DNA of 64,000 bases, from NCBI RefSeq assembly GCF_009931655.1, contig NZ_CP047984.1:2745001-2809000 (forward strand), given 5' to 3'. Both the position numbers and the translations under genes were made by a program. Shown piece after piece: positions 8,191 to 17,795 of this stretch. The notes beneath the pieces were generated by a model, which did not search any database, was not told the origin of the DNA, and was given only the letters and a program-made list of their open reading frames with translations. The stretch is from Pontibacter russatus (GTDB lineage: Bacteria; Bacteroidota; Bacteroidia; Cytophagales; Hymenobacteraceae). Each line of letters starts with the position of its first letter. The first letter of the stretch is position 1.

Positions 8191-11100
8191 TTACTGCTTC
8201 ACTACCTTTACCTGGTAGCGCTGGCCCTGCAACTCCACCGTCAGGATGTACAAGCCGTTCTGCAGTTGGTCGTAAAGCGGCAGTTGCACCTCGTTTTGCC
8301 CCTTGCTTACCGCTACCGTTTTCTGGTAAAGTTGCTTGCCAGCCATGCTCTGCAGCACCAGGCTCGCTTTGCCGTCCGCATCGGCCGCGATAACTACTTT
8401 AGAGTTGTAGTTGAGCGGGTTGGGCGCCACAACCACTGTAGCCCCTGCCAGGGTGCCCTCGGTTTCTACGGCCACCACCTTGCTGTAGGTAGCGGTGCCG
8501 TCGAGGTCTACCTGCTTCAGGCGGAAGTAATGCGTACCGGCGCTGGTCAGGTTGTACTTCAGCAGGTAGTTTGTCGTCACGGAGCTGGTGCCTGCTTTGC
8601 TGTGTACCTTGCCGATTCTGGTAAAGCCGGCCTCAGGGTTTGCGGCCATCTCCACCTCAAAGTGCGAGTTGTCTTTTTCAGAGGCGGTCGCCCACAGCAG
8701 GGTCACCTCGTTGGCGTTGCTCCTGGCTTGGAAGGAGATGAGTTCTACCGGGAGGCTGCTTTTGGATGTGCTGCCGTTTGCCGCAAGGGTTACAGCCGTC
8801 GCATTAGGCGATGACTGGGTGATGGTTGCGCTATGCGGACCTGCTTCTGCAGGCTCGTACCGCACATATATGGTTGTTTCCCCAATGCTGGTGGCACCAG
8901 CAGCCAAAGGCACGGATAGTGTACGGTAGAAGTTGGTGTTATCTAACGATACCTTAAACTCAAGCGTTGCTGGTCCGGCTACGGTGATGCCCCCCTCCAG
9001 ATTAGTCCCGCTCACGGTGTAGGTCTGCGAAGCGGAAGGAGTGTTGACGTCTGTTGAGAACTCTGTAAGCGCTCCGGTTACGGTGATGGTCGGATCTATG
9101 GTGGCCCCTTCAACGGCGATAGTTTGTGTTGCTGCGTTGGTTGAACTCATGGATATCTCGCCGCTATGGCTTCCGCTGCTTACAGGCAGATATCTTACAT
9201 AGACAGTAGCTGCTACATCTCCATTGGTAGGAGTTAGTGCCACACTATTACTATATGCAGAACCATCAAGAGACACCTCGAAAGCGGCAGGTGCTGTCAC
9301 TGTCAGATTACTCTCTAAGTTTATTCCTGACACCTGATAGCTCTGCGAAGCAGAGGCTGTATTAGTCTTTGTTGTAAATGGAGTAAGAGTTCCAGTAACG
9401 GTGATGGCCGGGTCTAAGGTGGAGCCTTCAACGGCGATCAGTTCCGTGAGGCCTGCGGAGGTGTTGTTTATGTTGCCGGAATGCGAGCCTTTTGCAGCTG
9501 GGTTATACCTGACTAAAATATTTTTTTGTGTGACAGTTCCGCTGGCATCCGGTATATAGGATAATCCCCCGGTAGTCCAGGTGGCACCTTCATCACCAGA
9601 CACTTCAAATTGGCTTGGCAATGCAATATTTAAACTTCCCTCAAGGTTACTTCCTGCGATAGTATAAAATTGCGGCTCAGATGGCACCCCTACTTTTGCT
9701 GTAAAAGGGTCGAGGGGCGTGTTTTGTACAATAAAGGTCGGTTTAACCACTGAAAAGGAACTAGCAGTAACTGCAGTACCTTCTGCGGTAGTGACGGTTA
9801 CTACACCTGACGCTGCTCCGCTGGGCACGGTTACGGCCAGTTGAGTTAAGCTGCTTGAAGTTACAGTTGCCGTTGCTCCGCCTCCGAACGTGACTGAGAA
9901 TGGAGCCACATTCAACCTATCCCCGGTAATATAAATCGTCTCCCCTACTTTTCCGTTGTTTTTGCTCAAACCTATGATTTTTGGTTTGAGCACTGTAAAG
10001 GCTGTGCTGGAAGTAGCAGTTCCCTTAGGAGTTACTACACTTATAGTTCCTGTCTCAGCATTGTCCGGCACGTATACACGGATGCTTGTTTCGCTTGTAA
10101 AATGAGGAACCGCGCTACCTGCTCCACCAAATACAACTGAACTGGCGGTTGATAAATAATTACCTGTAATAGTAATCTCATCTCCCTGCACACCTGCAGG
10201 TTTAGGGCTACCCTGTGATGGAGTGAATCCTGCAATTGCAGGGACTAAAACTGTAAAATTATTAGACACATCTGTTGTAGCGGATCCATATGAAGTTAAC
10301 ACCTGAATCGCACCCGATTCAGCCGTTGCAGGCACTACAGCATGAATCTCACCCCCATCGATAACTATTGCGGCGGCGCTGCCTCCTCCTCCAAATGTAA
10401 CAGATGAGGCTGTACTTAAATTGGTACCGTAAATCTTAACCGTGTCTCCGACAAAACCTTCCTTAGGAGCAATGTCGGTAATTGTGGGAGCAATGACTGT
10501 TAGAGCGTCATCACTGATAACCAAAATTTCGCCAAATTGATCCCAAAGTTCAAGCCTAGATGTTTTAGCTCCGGTAGGTACAATAAATTTGAATGATGTT
10601 TTAGTTACATCATATGCCTCAGTATCACGAAAGCTATCATCTGTAAAATATACATATGCTGTATTCTGCAAATTATTACCTGTAACTGTTACCTCAGCAC
10701 CTACAGCGGCAGAGATCGGAGAAAAGCTATAAATAGTTGGCGTTGGGGCTGTATATATGCCAGAAAGCTCAACATCATCTATGCCGATAATTGCTCTAGT
10801 TCCGGTATGCCTAAATCTTAGACTGAGATTAGATGATTCCGGAATAACTACTTGTCCAGCATCACTTACTAAACCCCAACTATTAGAAGCAGGTAGAGCA
10901 CCTAAAGCGATTTGAGTCCATGAAGTTCCATTATTAACAGAGAAGTCAACCACTAAGCTGGAAAACCTTCCGTTAAACATACCAAAGGATAAGTTAATGG
11001 ATGAGTAATCTGTTGTGTTTATTCCAGCTATTACGAATTCTTTCTGAGTAGTCGGACCATTCGCCTCTATATAACTGCCGCCAGATGCTCCTGTATAATT

Positions 11101-11352
11101 ACTTGGAGTTGCATTACTGACTAATGCTGTACCCGACATTGTCAGATTATCATTATCAAAATAATTACCTGACTCATAAGAAGCAATTGTGCCAGTACTC
11201 GCACCCATTGTCTCTTTAAAAATCTGCGTCTGCGCCTGCACCACAACAGGGGACAGCAGGATAACTGTCAGGACAAAAGCTTTAAGCCAAGTCCGGAAGT
11301 TAAAAATTAAGGGTGTAGAAGTTTTCTCCATACGTTTGGCTTCACTAAACAT
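8191..11352 (-). CDS. secreted IPT/TIG-repeat protein with type IX sorting domain
   Basis: Cell-surface or secreted protein of 1053 residues. There is a signal peptide (about 1-41, ending VVVQAQ), then an N-terminal beta-domain with IDDVELSG. Four IPT/TIG domains follow (about 205-287, 288-370, 371-457, 458-540), each with a (T/Y)GxxL and FGG core. Next come three related repeats with LxxFTxKxN and YxVSGxNLE motifs (about 541-870), a fibronectin-like part ([17 protein letters not shown]), and a C-terminal Por sorting domain (about 970-1053: [15 protein letters not shown] ... GLYILTVE). It should be exported by Sec and then T9[10 protein letters not shown] at 11331 is an equally possible start. 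Adhesion is the likely role; no enzymatic domain is seen. Confidence 0.85.
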   Translation of the reverse strand: MFSEAKRMEKTSTPLIFNFRTWLKAFVLTVILLSPVVVQAQTQIFKETMGASTGTIASYESGNYFDNDNLTMSGTALVSNATPSNYTGASGGSYIEANGPTTQKEFVIAGINTTDYSSINLSFGMFNGRFSSLVVDFSVNNGTSWTQIALGALPASNSWGLVSDAGQVVIPESSNLSLRFRHTGTRAIIGIDDVELSGIYTAPTPTIYSFSPISAAVGAEVTVTGNNLQNTAYVYFTDDSFRDTEAYDVTKTSFKFIVPTGAKTSRLELWDQFGEILVISDDALTVIAPTITDIAPKEGFVGDTVKIYGTNLSTASSVTFGGGGSAAAIVIDGGEIHAVVPATAESGAIQVLTSYGSATTDVSNNFTVLVPAIAGFTPSQGSPKPAGVQGDEITITGNYLSTASSVVFGGAGSAVPHFTSETSIRVYVPDNAETGTISVVTPKGTATSSTAFTVLKPKIIGLSKNNGKVGETIYITGDRLNVAPFSVTFGGGATATVTSSSLTQLAVTVPSGAASGVVTVTTAEGTAVTASSFSVVKPTFIVQNTPLDPFTAKVGVPSEPQFYTIAGSNLEGSLNIALPSQFEVSGDEGATWTTGGLSYIPDASGTVTQKNILVRYNPAAKGSHSGNINNTSAGLTELIAVEGSTLDPAITVTGTLTPFTTKTNTASASQSYQVSGINLESNLTVTAPAAFEVSLDGSAYSNSVALTPTNGDVAATVYVRYLPVSSGSHSGEISMSSTNAATQTIAVEGATIDPTITVTGALTEFSTDVNTPSASQTYTVSGTNLEGGITVAGPATLEFKVSLDNTNFYRTLSVPLAAGATSIGETTIYVRYEPAEAGPHSATITQSSPNATAVTLAANGSTSKSSLPVELISFQARSNANEVTLLWATASEKDNSHFEVEMAANPEAGFTRIGKVHSKAGTSSVTTNYLLKYNLTSAGTHYFRLKQVDLDGTATYSKVVAVETEGTLAGATVVVAPNPLNYNSKVVIAADADGKASLVLQSMAGKQLYQKTVAVSKGQNEVQLPLYDQLQNGLYILTVELQGQRYQVKVVKQ

Positions 11353-11916
11353 TAAACTATTTATATATTGTTTTGTTGCTATTGTGCCACAAAGTAAATT
11401 ATAAAAACTTGATATCTTACCTTTTTCTGTTCTATCAGGAAAAAAATTTTTCTTTAACCCACTCTCTTCAAAGCATCAATTTTAGCTGATATTTAATTGC
11501 TGCGCAAGGCTTTATACCATATATGAGAAATAATTTTAGTGCAAAACCATTAAATATAGCTTTGCGCATATATAATCCAAGTATAGTACCAATCCTTAAT
11601 TGAGCAGGAGCATTTGCTTATTACATAAAGAAGATTCATCCACCTTCTAACATACACAGAATTACTTCTTTAGCGATATATGCTTGAGGCTTACGCTTAC
11701 TCTTTTCTTAACATCCCTACAATTGCGTCCGAATATTAACATTACACAACATCTATTATATAGTACATAAGTAAGAATATTACAATTCTTAATATATTAT
11801 TTGTTTTATATATATTTAATGTAATACATTTATACCGGCAAAAACCCATACATCAATATATAAGGGTTACAAAATACTAAACAAATACAATTAACAACGA
11901 TTTAGATCACAGGCCC
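11353..11916. other. A+T-rich intergenic region between two divergent T9SS cargo genes
   Basis: About 560 bp without a plausible gene, strongly A+T-rich, with many TATATA and AATATATTATTTG-like stretches. It should hold the promoters of both surface-protein genes. I could not fix clear -33/-7 pairs and saw no structured RNA. Confidence 0.6.
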
Positions 11917-14136
11917 ATGAAAAACATTTTACAAGCGAGTGCCGCACCTAAGCGTGCGGCAACAAATGGTCTGCTGAGGAGGCTCCTGTGCCTCCTCCTT
12001 ATAACCGGCGTCTCCCTGGCAGCGGGTGCCAGCGCCTTTGCACAGCAGTTTAAAGGGGGGCAGATAACTTATAAGTACCTTGGGGGAGGTAGTTATGAGA
12101 TGCTCATTAAAGGCTATTGGGACAAGGATGGCGTAGGATATATCTACCCCTACTATGAGGGATCGCCTAAGCTAAACTCTCTTGCTTCCACAGTTTCCAG
12201 AACCCTTTTGCCGGATGGCGTCACTGTCGAGCACATTCAGAAGCAACGAGTGACATGGTCCACCCCTGGCCTGCACAAAATTACCTGGACAAGCTGCTGC
12301 CGGGGCAGAGGCTCAAACTTTGTTGACAATGAGGCAGGGCTTTTTGCCGCGCTGTATTACAACCCGCAGCAGCCAAGTTCTTCGCCGCAATTCTACGACC
12401 TGCCAGTTTTTAACTTCCCGGTAGACAAGCCCATCAGCTACAACTTCAACGTGGAAGACCCGGACGGGCAGGAGTTGGAGTACTCGCTGGAAAAACCGTA
12501 TGGCATGTTTGAAGATCCTTATGCCTCCATGACCCAGAAGGGCTTCAAATTAACGAACGACGGCAAGATTGTTTGGGACAAGCCGGTGCAGGGTCTCTGG
12601 CTGGTAAATGTAAAAGTAAAGGAGAAGGCAAACGGCGCGTACACCGGAGCCTATGTGCTACGGGAGTTCATCCTCAACATTGGCTCCTTTACCAACGAGG
12701 CACCCCAGTTCGCCCCCCTGGCACAGAAATTTGTGAAAGAAGGCGAGGCGGTGTCGTTTGATGTAGAGGCATCCGACAGCCAGAACATCACCATCAATGC
12801 CTCGGGCTCGGTGTTTGAGAAAGGCGCGAGCTTTAAGCAGACAGTGCAGGGCGCTGCCGCCAAAGGCACCTTCTCCTGGACACCCGCCCTGGGCACTTCT
12901 GGTAAGTTTGTCGTGCAGTTTACCGCCACCGATGCGCATATAATGCCTCTCACCTCCCAGGCGGCGGTAACGGTGACGGTGGTGCCCGCCAACTGCGGCG
13001 TGCTTGCCGCACCTGCTATTAAGTCACAGCCTTGCGAAGGCAGCAGCAACGGGCAGGTAACTGTGGCCGGAAGCAATGGCCTGGAGCCCTTCCTGTACTC
13101 GCTGGACGGTGGAACCACCTTCAAAACAGAAGCCCTTTTCACAAACCTGGCTGCAGGCACTTACCAGGCTGTGGTGAAGGATGCGAGCGGCTGCCTGAGC
13201 GCTCCAGTTCCTGTTACACTGCAGGGGCAAGCCGCACTGAGCGTGAGCTTTACAACCGCCTTTAAGAGTGTCTGCGCAAGCGGCAACCCGATCCGGTTAA
13301 CAGGGGGCTCCCCGGTTGGCGGCAGCTATTCCGGGACGGGCGTGAAGGACGGCGTATTTAACCCGGCCACTGCGGGCCCAGGCGCACATACGATATCTTA
13401 TACCTACACCAACGGCAACGGCTGCACCAACACAGCCACCACAACCCTAACCGTAGCTGCAGCGCCCACTGCCTCCGCCGGAACAGACCAGACCGTGTAT
13501 TACGGTTATGCCGAAGCTGGTTGCGCCACCCTATCGGCCACGGCAACAGGTGGCAGCTCAAATTATACTTACTCTTGGAGCACTGGCGCCGCTACACAAG
13601 CCATTTCGGTTTGCCCAACGGCCACCACTACCTATACTGTTACGGTGACAGATGCCTCCGGCTGCTCCAGCACCGATGACGTAACCGTTTTTGTGACGGA
13701 CGTAAGGTGCGGCAATAAGCTTGACAAAGTTTCGGTGTGCCACAACGGCAATGAAATCTGCATTGCGCCGGAGGCCGTGGCGGCGCACCTGGCGCACGGC
13801 GACGTGCTCGGCAGCTGCGCGACGGGCGGCAACCTGAAGGCACAGAGTGCAGGCAATATGGAAGCCTCTGCCGCGACGCAGGAACTTAGCGTGTATCCTA
13901 ACCCGATGGGCGCAAAGGCACAGGTTACCCTTAAGTTGAAGGAGCAGGACTACGTAACCCTGGAGATACTCGACAACAATGGGAAGGTGGTGAAGAAGCT
14001 TTACGAAGGCACCGCAGCCGCGAACCAGGAACAAAGTTTCGAGATAAGAAGGAGCATCGGGAACCAGCCACTGTACATCGCCAGGCTCACCACGTCAAAA
14101 GGCACGCAGTTCATCAGGATAATGCTGGCAGACTAA
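11917..14136 (+). CDS. secreted multidomain protein with SprB-like repeat and type IX sorting domain
   Basis: A 739-residue exported protein. The signal peptide spans about 1-43 (LLCLLLITGV ... AFAQ), with a long basic N-region. An uncharacterised N-terminal domain (45-250, with WTSCCRGRGSNF) is followed by a cadherin-like segment (FVKEGEAVSFDVEASD, about 255-350) and an SprB-type repeat (365-438, with LAAGTYQAVVKDASGC). A Gly/Thr-rich module and a PKD-like module (YTYSWSTGA, TYTVTVTDASGC) come next. The C-terminal sorting domain begins at LSVYPNPMGAKAQVTL and ends IARLTTSKGTQF. Homologous modules occur in Bacteroidota gliding and adhesion proteins. It is divergent from the TIG-repeat protein and may be co-regulated. 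Ligand unknown. Confidence 0.85.
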   Translation: MKNILQASAAPKRAATNGLLRRLLCLLLITGVSLAAGASAFAQQFKGGQITYKYLGGGSYEMLIKGYWDKDGVGYIYPYYEGSPKLNSLASTVSRTLLPDGVTVEHIQKQRVTWSTPGLHKITWTSCCRGRGSNFVDNEAGLFAALYYNPQQPSSSPQFYDLPVFNFPVDKPISYNFNVEDPDGQELEYSLEKPYGMFEDPYASMTQKGFKLTNDGKIVWDKPVQGLWLVNVKVKEKANGAYTGAYVLREFILNIGSFTNEAPQFAPLAQKFVKEGEAVSFDVEASDSQNITINASGSVFEKGASFKQTVQGAAAKGTFSWTPALGTSGKFVVQFTATDAHIMPLTSQAAVTVTVVPANCGVLAAPAIKSQPCEGSSNGQVTVAGSNGLEPFLYSLDGGTTFKTEALFTNLAAGTYQAVVKDASGCLSAPVPVTLQGQAALSVSFTTAFKSVCASGNPIRLTGGSPVGGSYSGTGVKDGVFNPATAGPGAHTISYTYTNGNGCTNTATTTLTVAAAPTASAGTDQTVYYGYAEAGCATLSATATGGSSNYTYSWSTGAATQAISVCPTATTTYTVTVTDASGCSSTDDVTVFVTDVRCGNKLDKVSVCHNGNEICIAPEAVAAHLAHGDVLGSCATGGNLKAQSAGNMEASAATQELSVYPNPMGAKAQVTLKLKEQDYVTLEILDNNGKVVKKLYEGTAAANQEQSFEIRRSIGNQPLYIARLTTSKGTQFIRIMLAD

Positions 14137-14145
14137 CTGCAGCAA

Positions 14146-14191
14146 CCTAAAACAAAATAGGGCAGGACATCCTGCCCTATTTTGTTTTAGG
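14146..14191. terminator. bidirectional 21-bp hairpin terminator
   Basis: Arms 14146-14166 and 14171-14191 are exact complements around a 4-nt loop, with CCTAAAACAAAAT on one side and its complement on the other, so both strands have an A-rich/T-rich flank. It sits between the convergent surface-protein and phosphoesterase genes. Confidence 0.9.
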
Positions 14192-14216
14192 AGCATCTAT
14201 TATACATATGGATATC

Positions 14217-14912
14217 TCAGCTCTTCCGGGCCACCGGGTAAGGCCGGTCCTGGTTGGGTTGGATGAACAGTTGCTGCGTGTCCATATCCAGCGCGACGAG
14301 GTTTCCGAGGGCGGCGTTACGGTAGTAGACGCAGCCGGCGTCCAGGTTCAGCTTCCTATCTTTGTGCGCGATGGCTTTTTTGATGCTGTGGAGGGCGGTG
14401 GGGGTATGGCCGTGCAGCAGCATCTTGCTGTCCAGCCGCTGCCAGTCCACCTCGTAGCCCCGCAGGTTCAGCATGGCGTCCTTATCCGAGAAAATGTCTT
14501 CCTTCGCGAAGTTGAAGCCCGCATGCACCAGGTAGTAATCGGGCAGCACCAGGTAGTACGGCAGGCGTTTCAGGAACTTCCTGTACTTTTTGGGCAGGTC
14601 CTCAAACTGCGCTATCCCGAAGCTCTGGAGCACCAGACTCTTCTCGGTGTCTGTTAAGTTCAGGTTCTTCGGGCCTTTCTTGGCGGCTTTCAGCAGCATC
14701 TGGTCGTGGTTGCCGCGCAGGCAGTGTACCTGGTATTTTTGCGCCTGCAGCTCTAATACAAAGTCAATCACGCCTTTGCTGTCGGGCCCTTTGTTCACGA
14801 GGTCGCCCAGTATATAGAGCTCGTCATTGGGCTGAAGCTTCAGTTGCTCCAGCACGAGCGCTTTAAACGTACGGGCACAGCCGTGGATGTCGGTTACAGC
14901 GTAGCGGGCCAT
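14217..14912 (-). CDS. calcineurin-like metallophosphoesterase (serine/threonine phosphatase-like)
   Basis: A 231-residue two-metal phosphoesterase. Motifs in order are TDIHG (D8, H10), ILGDLVNKGPDS (D37), LRGNHD (65-70) and LLHGHTPT near the C-terminus. These match the PPP-type bacterial phosphatases such as PrpA/ApaH-like enzymes. Substrate could be phosphoprotein or a dinucleotide; the sequence does not decide. The ATG giving MARYAVTDIHG was chosen; the longer frame upstream has no supporting homology. Confidence 0.88.
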   Translation of the reverse strand: MARYAVTDIHGCARTFKALVLEQLKLQPNDELYILGDLVNKGPDSKGVIDFVLELQAQKYQVHCLRGNHDQMLLKAAKKGPKNLNLTDTEKSLVLQSFGIAQFEDLPKKYRKFLKRLPYYLVLPDYYLVHAGFNFAKEDIFSDKDAMLNLRGYEVDWQRLDSKMLLHGHTPTALHSIKKAIAHKDRKLNLDAGCVYYRNAALGNLVALDMDTQQLFIQPNQDRPYPVARKS

Positions 14913-14951
14913 ATAGGTTCTGATGTTTCGGTTAGTGTCTACCGCTTTACA

Positions 14952-14982
14952 CAAAAATAGCACCCGCTGTTGCAGGTGCTAT
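14952..14982 (-). terminator. hairpin terminator after the small gene at 15010
   Basis: ATAGCACC (14957-14964) pairs with GGTGCTAT (14975-14982), extended by two more pairs after one mismatch. On the minus strand the stem is followed by a run of T (the plus strand reads ACAAAAATAG). Confidence 0.6.
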
Positions 14983-15009
14983 CTTCTGTAGAAATGTTAG
15001 GCAATGCTA

Positions 15010-15243
15010 TTAATTGTACTTGTTGTTGTCGATTTCCGGCTTGTCCAGGTTGCGGTTCGGGTTGTTGGTCTTGGTGTTCTGCCCTGCCTCATCCGGCCCG
15101 TCCGTATACTTTTTCTTCAGTTCCTCGTGTTCTGCCCGGGTCTGTCCGGGGTCTGCTGGTTTTACACCGGCTTTCGGTTGTCCCTTTCCGCTTGGGTCTC
15201 CCTGGTTTTCAGCGCTTGGCTGCGTGTGCTTATATGATGGCAT
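15010..15243 (-). CDS. small hydrophilic protein of unknown function
   Basis: A 77-residue, Lys/Asp/Asn/Pro-rich protein without hydrophobic segments (GDPSGKGQPKAG ... EHEELKKKYTDGPDEAG ... DKPEIDNNKYN); probably disordered. It lies between a phosphoesterase and a second hydrophilic small gene, all on the minus strand, and has its own terminator. The composition resembles stress-related small proteins found near SDR oxidoreductases in Bacteroidota (inference); no family recognised. Confidence 0.6.
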   Translation of the reverse strand: MPSYKHTQPSAENQGDPSGKGQPKAGVKPADPGQTRAEHEELKKKYTDGPDEAGQNTKTNNPNRNLDKPEIDNNKYN

Positions 15244-15327
15244 AATTTCCTCCTTCTAAATTAAATGAAACATGAGGCGCTTTATATGTAGACAGCCTCA
15301 GCGCCTGTACTTTAAGCTTTGAGCGGC

Positions 15328-15627
15328 TCAGGTGCCGCGTCCTTCCTCTTCGGTGCGCATGTTGTCAGGCGGCGGCGTGCCGTCGTCGGCGTAATCGTTT
15401 ACCCCGGTGGCCGACGGCCCTTCGGAAGCGGTGTCGCTGCCGAAGCCCTCCTTTCCGTCGCGGTTGCCGAAGCCACCGCGCTGGTGCTCGTTCTTGGGCG
15501 GGTCTGCGCCCGGAATGATATGCCCGGCCTGCATCTCCTGCTCGCTGGTGTCATCTTCTATCACGCGCACGGGCCTGCCGTTCGGCGACTGCCCCTGCAG
15601 TTTACTTTTGTCTTTATCTTCAGCCAT
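15328..15627 (-). CDS. small acidic hydrophilic protein of unknown function
   Basis: A 99-residue protein rich in Gly, Asp, Glu and Pro (GRPVRVIEDDTSEQEM, FGNRDGKEGFGSDTASEGP), with no membrane or catalytic motif; likely disordered. Start MAEDKDKSKL is clear and the codon use is like the neighbours. It follows the SDR gene by about 90 nt on the same strand. Function unknown; a stress or desiccation role is a guess from composition and neighbour. Confidence 0.6.
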   Translation of the reverse strand: MAEDKDKSKLQGQSPNGRPVRVIEDDTSEQEMQAGHIIPGADPPKNEHQRGGFGNRDGKEGFGSDTASEGPSATGVNDYADDGTPPPDNMRTEEEGRGT

Positions 15628-15718
15628 AATGGTATGCGTTAGGTATATAGATGCCTGTTCTGGAAGCGCATCTGATAATAGGTTTTACTCTTTTCCGGCC
15701 TCCAGGGTTTAGCTTCTG

Positions 15719-16579
15719 TCAGGATCCGATCTGCTCTCCGCCGTTCACGTGTATCACCTGCCCGGTTATATAGGAGCCGTCGTCGGAGGCCAGGAACACG
15801 TAGGCCGGTGCCACCTCCGAGGGCTGCCCGGGGCGTTTCAGCGGCACGTTCTGCCCGAATTCCTTCACTTTCTCCTCGCTGAACGTAGCCGGAATCAGGG
15901 GCGTCCAGATAGGCCCGGGAGCCACGGCGTTCACGCGGATGTTCTGCTCCGCCAGGTTGGAGGAAAGGGAACGGGTAAAGGCCGTGATGGCGCCTTTGGT
16001 GGAGGCGTAGTCCATGAGGTGGTGGCTGCCCCGGTAGGAGGTGATGGAGGTGGTGTTGATAATGCAACTGCCCTTCTTCAGATGCTCCAGCGCCGCCTTC
16101 GTCACATAAAACATCCCGAAGATATTGGTTTGGAACGTGCGCTGTAGTTGTTCTTTGGTGATGTCTTTCAGGTCCTGCTGCTCGTGCTGCTCAGCGGCGT
16201 TGTTCACGAGTATGTCCAGCTTGCCGAGTTCCTTCACGGCGCGCTGCACGGCTTTCTGGCAAAATTCCTCCTCGCCCACGTCACCGGCAAGGATGATGCA
16301 CTTGCGGCCTTCTTTTTCCACCATCTTCTTTGTGTCCTTCGCGTCCTTGTCCTCGTTCAGGTACACAATGGCCACATCAGCGCCCTCGCGGGCAAAATGC
16401 ACGGCCACGGCACGGCCGATGCCGCTGTCTCCGCCCGTAATCAGGGCCGCTTTGCCCTGCAGTTTGTCGCTGCCCTTGTAAGTGTCGCGTATTACCTCCG
16501 GCTCCGGTTTCATTTTATACTCATCGCCCGGCTGCTTCTTCTGCTTCTGCGGCGGCAGAGATTCTGGTTTGTTTTTCAT
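15719..16579 (-). CDS. SDR-family oxidoreductase (YghA/YdaD-type, general stress)
   Basis: Short-chain dehydrogenase of 286 residues with the long N-terminal extension typical of the YghA/GsiB-region group (QPGDEYKMKPEPEVIRDTYK). The Rossmann motif is TGGDSGIGRA, then NNAAEQ. The catalytic Ser of NTTSITSYRG is followed by YASTK (Tyr-x-x-x-Lys), and the C-terminal part has PGPIWTPLIP and HVNGGEQIGS. It probably reduces aldehydes or ketones with NAD(P)H. The two hydrophilic small genes just downstream suggest a stress-linked unit (inference). Confidence 0.9.
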   Translation of the reverse strand: MKNKPESLPPQKQKKQPGDEYKMKPEPEVIRDTYKGSDKLQGKAALITGGDSGIGRAVAVHFAREGADVAIVYLNEDKDAKDTKKMVEKEGRKCIILAGDVGEEEFCQKAVQRAVKELGKLDILVNNAAEQHEQQDLKDITKEQLQRTFQTNIFGMFYVTKAALEHLKKGSCIINTTSITSYRGSHHLMDYASTKGAITAFTRSLSSNLAEQNIRVNAVAPGPIWTPLIPATFSEEKVKEFGQNVPLKRPGQPSEVAPAYVFLASDDGSYITGQVIHVNGGEQIGS

Positions 16580-16693
16580 AGATATCGTCAGGTTAAATTG
16601 CGTAACAATCTATAGCTATACGCCTGCCCCTTTGGCTGGTTTCTGCGACAGGCGGAGGAGGCGCTGTGGCTGATTTATATATAAAACCGAAAA

Positions 16694-16942
16694 ATGATGT
16701 GGAAGGAAGAAAAAGACAAGTTAACGTGCAGCCTTACGTTTAAGGATTTCAGGCAGGCAATGGCGTTCATGAACGAAGTGGCCGACGTGGCCGAGGAGAT
16801 GGACCACCACCCGTGGTGGAGCAACGTGTACAACAAGGTAGACATCGAGCTTTACACGCACGATGCCGGCAACACCGTCACCAAACGCGACCACCAGCTG
16901 GCAAAGCGGATTGAGGAAATCTACAGGAGTTACGAGGTCTGA
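16694..16942 (+). CDS. 4a-hydroxytetrahydrobiopterin dehydratase (pterin-4a-carbinolamine dehydratase)
   Basis: Dehydrates 4a-hydroxy-pterin produced by aromatic amino acid hydroxylases, or acts in related pterin metabolism. The 82-residue protein is short for the family (about 95-105). It keeps the core EEMDHHPWWSNVYNKV and ELYTHDAG, followed by TKRDHQLAKRI. The usual N-terminal 20 residues are reduced. No phenylalanine hydroxylase is in the window, so the role is open. It stands about 140 nt upstream of rsmI. Confidence 0.85.
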   Translation: MMWKEEKDKLTCSLTFKDFRQAMAFMNEVADVAEEMDHHPWWSNVYNKVDIELYTHDAGNTVTKRDHQLAKRIEEIYRSYEV

Positions 16943-17070
16943 GTTACGGATTCCGGGTTTGGCGTGCTGGGAAACATATATGGTTCGGACTACAGTAAAA
17001 GCGCATATTGTCCGCCGGGCGCCAGATGTAGCCAAGCCATATATAACTCGGAACTCATCACGCTAAATGC

Positions 17071-17078
17071 TATCTTTG
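17071..17078 (+). promoter_or_regulatory. TAnnTTTG -7 box directly before rsmI
   Basis: TATCTTTG ends 5 nt before the rsmI ATG. If used as the -7 box, transcription would start at or next to the ATG and give a leaderless mRNA. No convincing -33 TTG is visible. Confidence 0.4.
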
Positions 17079-17083
17079 GGCCT

Positions 17084-17794
17084 ATGCAGGAACAGGAAAA
17101 GACAAACCTTTATCTCGTGCCCACGCCCATCGGCAACCTGGAGGATATCACGCTGCGCGCCATCCGGGTACTGAAGGAGGTGGACGTGATTCTGGCCGAG
17201 GACACCCGCACCAGCGGTAAGCTGCTGCAGCACCTCGGCATCGAGAAGCGCATGCACAGCCACCACCTGCACAACGAGCACAAAGCCTCCGCGCACCTCA
17301 TTGACCGCCTGAAGGCGGGGGAGGTGATGGCGCTGATTTCGGACGCGGGCACGCCCGGTATCTCGGACCCCGGCTTTTACCTGGTGCGCGAATGCCTGAA
17401 AAACGGCCTGAAGGTGGAGTGCCTGCCGGGGCCTACGGCTTTTGTGCCCGCGCTAGTGAAATCAGGGTTCAGCACCGACCGTTTTACGTTTGAGGGATTC
17501 CTGCCCGTGAAGAAAGGGCGCCAGACGCGCCTGCAGAGCCTGGCGGAGGAGGAGCGCACCATGATTTTTTACGAGTCACCGCACCGCCTGCTGAAAACGC
17601 TGACACAGTTTAAGGAGTTTTTCGGCGGGGAGCGTGAAGCCTCTGTTTCACGTGAAATCTCAAAAATGTTTGAAGAGACCCTCAACGGCACCTTAGATGA
17701 GCTCATTCATATCTTCACGACTAAGGCCATCAAAGGCGAGTTTGTGGTGGTGGTGGCGGGCGCCGCAAAAGGAAGCAAAACCGACAAAGAGTAA
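17084..17794 (+). CDS. rsmI: 16S rRNA (cytidine(1402)-2'-O)-methyltransferase
   Basis: Methylates the ribose of C1402 in the decoding centre of 16S rRNA. The 236-residue product begins MQEQEKTNLYLVPTPIGNL. Family motifs are AEDTRTSGKLL, LISDAGTPGISDPG and CLPGPTAF, with YESPHRL and SREISKMFEE further on. The frame is open upstream of this ATG, but the conserved LYLVPTPIGNLEDIT starts eight residues in, so the shorter start is right. Only one base separates its stop from the next ATG. Confidence 0.95.
   Translation: MQEQEKTNLYLVPTPIGNLEDITLRAIRVLKEVDVILAEDTRTSGKLLQHLGIEKRMHSHHLHNEHKASAHLIDRLKAGEVMALISDAGTPGISDPGFYLVRECLKNGLKVECLPGPTAFVPALVKSGFSTDRFTFEGFLPVKKGRQTRLQSLAEEERTMIFYESPHRLLKTLTQFKEFFGGEREASVSREISKMFEETLNGTLDELIHIFTTKAIKGEFVVVVAGAAKGSKTDKE
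17645..17658. promoter_or_regulatory. parS-like palindrome inside rsmI (one mismatch)
   Basis: GTTTCACGTGAAAT differs by one end base from the palindrome before mnmG at 50875. It lies in codons for the conserved SVSREI segment, so it may be chance or a secondary ParB site. Confidence 0.3.
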
Positions 17795-17795
17795 C

